From: Fasciola hepatica
Lineage: Eukaryota; Platyhelminthes; Trematoda; Plagiorchiida; Fasciolidae
Length of the DNA stretch: 64,000 bases
Assembly (NCBI GenBank): GCA_948099385.1
Contig: CANUEZ040000061.1
Location: forward strand, 10,012,001 to 10,076,000
Direction of reading: 5' to 3'
In this document: positions 58,077 through 64,000 of the stretch, piece after piece
Layout: the number at the start of each line of letters is the position of its first letter
Numbering within the stretch: position 1 is the stretch's first letter
Position numbers and translations under genes: made by a program
The notes under the pieces: generated by a model
Seen by the model: only the letters and a program-made list of their open reading frames with translations
Told to the model about the DNA's origin: nothing
Databases searched by the model: none

Positions 58077-60180
58077 TTAAAAATGGCATGAAATTCGACT
58101 GATACTCAGGCCCCGTTTTGGGGGATTCAGGCCAGATAATGAACAACAGAGTTTCTGTAGATGATAAAACAAGAGAGTAAGGATCGAAAGGCCGGACTTG
58201 TAGAAAAGAGAGTTGCACTTGGATGGATCACTATATGAATGGTCAGTGCCATCTGCATGAATTCTGAAAGCAAACTTCTCACATGCGATCAGGTATAATT
58301 CGCTCAACGTAGCAGGTAATTCAACGGATGGTAATAAAGATATGCAACTGATAACAGATAGAACTCGACGAAGAATTTTAAACTTTCCCTTCATCAGCCC
58401 AGCAAAAATAACAGTTAAACAGTAGAGAAGTACAGAATAAACATGTTCATGAAAGAAAAGGACAATGTTACTGTGAGGGAATGCACCCAAGACGTTGCTA
58501 ATAGACGACCTGGTTCAATGAAGTAGACAGTACTTGATCGGCTGATCAGAATCGCAGACAGGACTAGAACCATTGAGGCGATCAATGGATCAGTCAGCGT
58601 TTAAGATTCGACCAGAGTCGAATCAACCAATCCGAGAGCAGCCAGATAGATCAAACAGACGCACCGTTTAGGTTTATCAGCAGGCCAAAGAGCTTTTATG
58701 CACGGTTTTGTTTAAGACGAGCACATATCTTATATGAAGGATGTATTCTGTATCAATAAAACGGAAATAATTCTGAGGCAGAACTGAGGCCTCACTAGAG
58801 TTAGTGGGACGGAACAAAAAAGGTACTCTGTTTAACACTGAACAACCTAAGCTTTCAGATTTACTATGATAGCCGGCATAGTTTATTTACGCAGTTTGCA
58901 ATGTGAGATGACCACATCAAATTCGTATAAACGGTAATTCCTAATTATTTGACAGAATGAACCCTAGCTAATGATTCTGTGAAATTAATAGACTGATCCC
59001 AAGGATAGGACGATCTAGAAAGGGTAAATATTCATTCAGAGCATTTGGATAAATGTGAAGTTAAGCCGGATCAAACTAAGAAATCATAAATCTGAGGCAG
59101 ATTATTGAAATAGTTATTGAGATCCTGGATTACAGAAACAGCTGGAAAAAGAACCACATCATCGACAAGTTTAAATAAAATGTGCCAGAGAACTGATTGA
59201 TGGGTAAGTAATGTAGGCAAAGAATAAGTAGAAGGAAAGAACAGCTCATTGGAGGACTACCGAATTATTCACCACAAGGTCTGGATGTTTTCAATCCCAG
59301 TCATGCACACCAAGTTCTTTTATGTGAAATAATCGGATACCCATGTCTTTGAAAGTGTGGGATAGTCGAAAGGTTCAAGTTCACGAATGAGGGAAGTAGT
59401 CTAGAAATGTACGTCTTAGAGACTTCGCTGATCCTTCCAATGATTTGGTCAATTGATGGACTAAGGAGGCGATAGCGTCCACGGTGGATTCGTTCGGTTT
59501 ATGGACAAACGGTAAGGAGACACTGGGGAAGTTGACATAAGAATTCAGACGTCTAGGGAGGGTACGCTGTGTAAGTTTAAGATCAGATAAGACTAAGCAT
59601 TGGGACGAGGGAGGTCAGACATGACATTAGAATTACGAGACTTGGTAAAAGAAAGATGATCAAAGGTCTCCAGCCGTTTGGAACAGAATACGAGCACGAA
59701 TATTTGTTTAAAATGGAATAAAATATGTCGGCCAGAGTAAAAGCATCATGTTTCAAAAGTGACGGCGACAGGCCATCAGCACCAATACATGGGATTGCAT
59801 AAGGAGTAAGAAACAACTTGAATTCTTCTTCTTTATAAGACCAATTTATGTGCATAGTATCTTCTGGAATAAAAGCAATTTAAGAGTCATTTGATGGGTG
59901 GATAAAAGCACTGCTAGTACCGTCGACGTCAACAGCAAAGTTCATCTGTTTTGTACGTTGGAGCAATTTGAAGTTGACTGCTTTTTTGAAAAGAAAGAGC
60001 ACACCAATCTCCCGTATAAGACTGTGGCGAAAATAGTGCACACCGCTGTATCTCTACTGAATAAGAGTACCAGGTAAAATTTTCATTATTCCTCTGATTA
60101 ATAGTTGTTCTGCCCCCACTAGACTTTTTGGCATTGCTGCTTCTGCCGAATTCCGTCCTGCAAGAACTTATTTGTTCCAT
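58077..60180 (-). mobile_element. CR1-like LINE remnant with ~350-bp insertion
   Basis: Minus strand. The C-terminal domain is read at 58490-58077 (LLYCLTVIFAGLMKGKFKIL, then RRVLSVISC and CEKFAFRI), the usual end of trematode CR1-type ORF2. The RT part lies at 60180-58860 and repeats that of 1-1494, with LVDD in place of YVDD at 59158-59169. Comparison with the element at 43390-45480 shows that about 58495-58850 is extra sequence inserted between the RT and C-terminal parts. Inactive. Confidence 0.82.
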
Positions 60181-60862
60181 GTTGTTTGCTATTTTTCAAC
60201 GCAGGCTTCAACATAACGGAAACGAAAGTGGTATACCTCAAAGCCTCAAAGACCTATTGCAATATTTGGTATAACTGTTGCTTTGAATCCGAAACTAGAG
60301 AAGGAAAACAAATAAGGTCCCGATGGGTCGGGTCTGGTTCCTTGCTGGGCAACAGTGAATTATTACCTAACAACTGATCAGATCATGGACAAATTCGAAA
60401 CCTAAACAGAAGAGGTTCATTGAAAACCCCGAAATAAATATTTGTTACCTGAAATTTGCCAGTCATGATCTATCATTTTCTGTCAGGGCCACTGAAAGCC
60501 TTCCGACTAGTAGTGTGACGGGCGGTACCAGGTTCTGACCTCGATGCCACGAGATCTGATCTCCATGATGAAGTTCCTTTGACCACAACCAATCAACCCA
60601 AGAGAAGAAGATTTTCATCAATCCCATACACACACATATGCTAACTTCTTACAATGTTATCAACTCGAATCCTTTGATCTGTTTCCTTGTCTGAATGAAC
60701 GACATCCGAGAGGGTTTACTCATGATGGTTTCGATGCTTGATATTCGCCCCATAAAAATGTATATGGCAGAAGCGAAGGAATCGAATTTCTACCATTACC
60801 AGGTATTTAAAATAAGAACCAAGGACAAATCCGTGAATTACTTATCTGTTTCCCTGTTTTAG

Positions 60863-60987
60863 GATATCGATTCATCAAGATCATAGTTCGTCTTCCAGAC
60901 AACGGGCGTCCAATGGAATGGTACAACGAATTAAATGATCCTGGTACTGCTCTTTTCAAGAAGACATCTGACGAAGTTTGTACCTTT
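60863..60987 (+). CDS. Mucin copy 2 exon A1: first half of SEA domain 1
   Basis: It appears identical to 2177-2301, with the same acceptor (TTTTAG) and donor (GTAAGT), phase 1 in and phase 0 out. It would follow exon 1 at 50954-51248. Its partner B1 would lie about 5.8 kb downstream, outside the window. Confidence 0.75.
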
Positions 60988-63065
60988 GTAAGTTCGGTGC
61001 ACTAAATTATCTTTATTTTTCTGTATTTTTCCCCAATAATATAGATCCCTGGTTGCGGCTGAAAATTAAATTCAGTGTCCTGAGAGTTAGAATTTTCCGT
61101 CATTGAGGAAACTCTCTGAACTCTCTGAACCTGGATACGAATAAGACGCGTACGCCTGTTTGTTGTATTACGTGACCTTGAGATTGCTCGCTAACTTTGG
61201 AAGAGCCGCATGGAGAGATACTGACCAATCGTCCATGAAGTTCCCCCGTGAATTTGAGTGGCCTTCGGTATAATCACTAAAAAAGCCAGATTTTCCAGGC
61301 TCGGAAAAGCCATCCATAACACTCACATTTACCCACATTTACCCACGGACTAGTTTAGTCACCTGGCTGTCTATGCAAATATTTGAAAGGTGAAAGAATA
61401 TTGTTGGTATTGAAACCGGTATTGATGAGATGCTCCTCATAATGAGCTTTAGACTTTGTGGTCCCGTGTTCAATTCCTGTTGCCACTGATAAATTTCCTC
61501 TCGTCAGGATCTAATTTACTGTAACTCGCTTTCTGAAGTACTGTATCGTTTCTATTTAATAGGTAAAAAGGGCGTGAAGCAATTTTGAAATAGTTTTTTC
61601 TTGAGTCATTAGGATTGATGTTTCCTAGAAAGAATGCAGAATTGACCAAATCAATGGTAACTTAAGTAGGCTATCTCCAGATTAGGAAATTCTGTAGATC
61701 ACCTCACTGGAACCATATCCCGTGTGAGGTACTTTATGGTCAAAAAGTTACGACACAGTTAATAGCCTACTAATCACTGTTATATTTTATTAACAATATT
61801 TTGCTGGGTGGGAATATTCGAATCTGTTGCTTTGGGCTAATTGAATAAGTCAACGACCACGCCTACAGAGTTCAATCTGTAATAGCATTTGCCTGAGTTC
61901 TAGTCAGACGTAAATTTCACTTTGAAATAAAGAGATAAATTTTCACCTTTGCTAATGGTCTACTCAATTTTACAGCGTATTGTGGAGAAATTTGCTCCCT
62001 GTAGTTGAAGATAAGAACCAATTTGTCCGTTGCTATTGCCTCTCGCTTCTTGAATCAAATACGAAGATATCACTTGTTGTGGAAAGGTCACGTTTGTGCA
62101 CATTATTAACACTACACGCCTTAGTGGTAGGTAAAACCAGTCGTCAATCCATCTTTATTGGTCGTTGCTCCAATCATTGCTCGGTAAGACATCATAGATA
62201 AGCTCTCTTACTGCTTGCACTACATCAGGCATTTGTGTTGTATCATTATATATTTGCGCATTTCAAAGCATTAGACACTGTAACTCACAAATGGGAATTC
62301 GTTGTGAGAATAAGCTTTATTTCATCAGAACATATTTCTGACTCGTTTCCATACAGACTGCTTTCGTGCCACGTAGACATGCGTATGCAATTGTACTGTC
62401 ATGATAAATACCAACATATAATTACCAAAGATGAATGAGTCATCTGCTTCTGTGCGGCAGGTAAATAATCTTGAATGTCGAAACCAGGAAAATGACGGCA
62501 AACTGATTTTGAATTAGATGGGTGGTACTACCGTAAAATTTTATATAAATATGGGTGTCCGTTGAGTCGTAATGCTAGAAGCAAGCCTGAATAAGTACTG
62601 ATGAGAAAAACTACTTTCAAGTATTTGCAAAGCAATATTATCGAATCAAGTCCCTTCCAATGTTAGGAAGGTAAAATATAAAACCCCAGTGTGAGTCATC
62701 ATAACACGTGTTTTGCTGCTGCGTGAATTTCACTGGGTTGATGGCTCGTTTATTCCACCTGTGATAAACTGGATCCCCTCTGATCATTTCACTTAGGCTT
62801 TCTTCCATATGCTGGTTAGTTGATGTTTTTGAAGAGGCGATAAATCCTCTTACAGGCTGCCGAACAGCAAGCTAATCAGCGACGAGGAGATTTGGGCACA
62901 AGAAGAAAATTTTCTTAGTTCCTAATGAGCACCCGTATTTACCGTAATTGATTTCTGTACTTGTTCACAAACAGTGCTGCACCCCTTTTTCCTATGCATA
63001 TTTTCTAACGTTATAGAATTTGTCCAAAGAAATGAGATGATCTGTTGCTCCTACCAAAACATTCT
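60988..63065 (+). other. Intron after duplicate exon A1
   Basis: A copy of 2302-4379 with the same SINE-like stretch and B-like relic; differences at 62158 and 62358 only, as far as seen. Confidence 0.6.
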
Positions 63066-64000
63066 CCCGTAAGCACCTACCCCACGTCACACCCAACGCC
63101 GACCAACAATATTGGTTCTCTTGGACTTGAAAGGCGCTTTCGATTCAGTTGATCGAGCAGCCCTTTTCAGTACTCTTCATCGAAAAGGTATGCCCCAGAT
63201 GTTCGTAGATCGACTGAGATCATTGTATTCTCATACTTCTGGCCGCGTTAGAGTTTACGGTGAACTATCAGGTCGGTTCGAAACTACCAGCGGTGCTCGA
63301 CAGGGATGTCCCATGTCTCCATTCCTATTCAACTTCGTCATGGACGAAATAATAGAGAGTGAGCTGCAAAATCTTCAGGATGTAGGCGTCGAACTAGGAA
63401 ATAGTGAAAAGCTGTGACCTAGATTACGCAGACGATGTTGTCTGCTTGTTCGAATCCACGGAACATGCTCAACGTGCAATAGATAGACTTGGGAGAGCTG
63501 TAGCTCCATTCGGCATGCGCTTTGCATCTTCAAAGTGTAAAATGACATCGCAAGACTGGACGTCAACGCTTTCGAGCTTGGTGCTCGACAGAAAGGAGCT
63601 GCTAATTGTCGACCACTTCACCTACCTCGACAGAAGCTTGAGGAGGAGTGGGAGCACAGCAGAAGTAGTGAGCATGCGGATATCCAAGGGTGGAGTGGCG
63701 TAAGCCGGACTGAAGCACTTGTGACGCTTACTTGATATTTCACTATGCAGCGGGGCGCTCAGTTTTACTGTATATTTGTTAGACATGGGGTCTGGTGCAG
63801 AATATATCCGTCGTCTTGAGGTTTTCCACCACCGTTGCTTGCGTAGTATCGCTAAGATTGGGTGGAATAGCCGAGTGAGTAAAGGAGGTCAGAATGCAAG
63901 TAATGGGCACTAATTCACAGCATTTTCTGTCACAGCGTATCCAGCTCAGTAGACTACGTTGGTTGGGGCACGTGTTACATATGGGGAACACACGTCTACC
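63066..64000 (+). mobile_element. RTE-type LINE fragment, duplicate copy (cut by window end)
   Basis: A copy of 4380-5314. The same motif A (LLDLKGAFDSVD), motif B (GARQGCPMSPFLFNF) and YADD box, with the same frameshift between 63417 and 63404. One substitution (63550, A to G) was seen. Shared decay shows that the duplication came after the LINE died. Confidence 0.88.

Larger units (their letters stand above)
58687..64000. repeat. Second copy of the 5.3-kb duplicated segment
   Basis: A copy of positions 1-5314. It contains LINE RT remnant, exon A1 duplicate (60863-60987), SINE-like stretch (61426-61521), relic B exon (61976-62130) and RTE fragment (63066 onward). It continues beyond the window. 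The left limit is unknown because copy 1 starts at the window edge. Confidence 0.97.

Noticed and set aside
1..64000. Bacterial or phage features such as operons, CRISPR arrays or riboswitches
   Set aside because: No repeats with spacers, no ribosome-binding-site/ORF packing; introns and LINE/PLE content show eukaryotic nuclear DNA.

Overview
This looks like nuclear DNA of a flatworm, most likely a digenean trematode. Coding exons are short and separated by long introns, there are no operons, and base composition is moderately AT-rich. The repeat load is typical of flatworms: RTE-type and CR1/Jockey-type LINEs, Penelope-like elements (PLEs), a Ty3/gypsy remnant, a Helitron helicase remnant, a Tc1/IS630-type transposon and tRNA-like SINEs. 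The species cannot be fixed from sequence alone.

The only host gene I can support is a plus-strand, transmembrane, mucin-like gene built from split SEA domains. Copy 1 covers 2177-29240: SEA first-half exon A1 (2177), second-half exon B1 (8125), a Thr/Ser-rich exon carrying a 393-bp coding tandem repeat (about 9652-11946), A2 (13499), B2 (15328), a Ser/Thr linker exon (18830), A3 (20352), B3 (26569) and a terminal exon with one membrane helix (29131-29240). Each A exon starts in phase 1 and ends in phase 0. Each B exon starts in phase 0 and ends in phase 1. All other junctions are phase 1, so the modules can be shuffled in frame. The predicted product is a secreted-side, heavily O-glycosylated mucin with SEA domains and a short cytoplasmic tail. 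The last SEA lies next to the membrane helix, as in MUC1-type proteins.

Positions 29.9-50.9 kb are intergenic and filled with decayed elements: Helitron helicase (minus, 31.1-32.6), gypsy (plus, 33.3-35.8), CR1/Jockey-like LINE (plus, 38.3-40.0), CR1-like LINE (minus, 43.4-45.5) and microsatellites.

At 50954 a signal-peptide exon ends in phase 1 and looks like exon 1 of a second gene copy. It is followed by an almost complete PLE (53241-55992, 861-codon ORF, target-site duplication). From 58687 to the window end the sequence repeats positions 1-5314 with constant offset 58,686, no indels seen, and only four differences found by eye; the repeat includes exon A1. So either the mucin locus is tandemly duplicated with a period of about 58.7 kb, or the assembly duplicated a haplotype.

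The long introns between A and B exons have taken up most of the intragenic transposon debris, including an RTE fragment, a TIR transposon and a PLE-derived hairpin insertion. Gaps between features are described individually and mostly show nothing recognisable.
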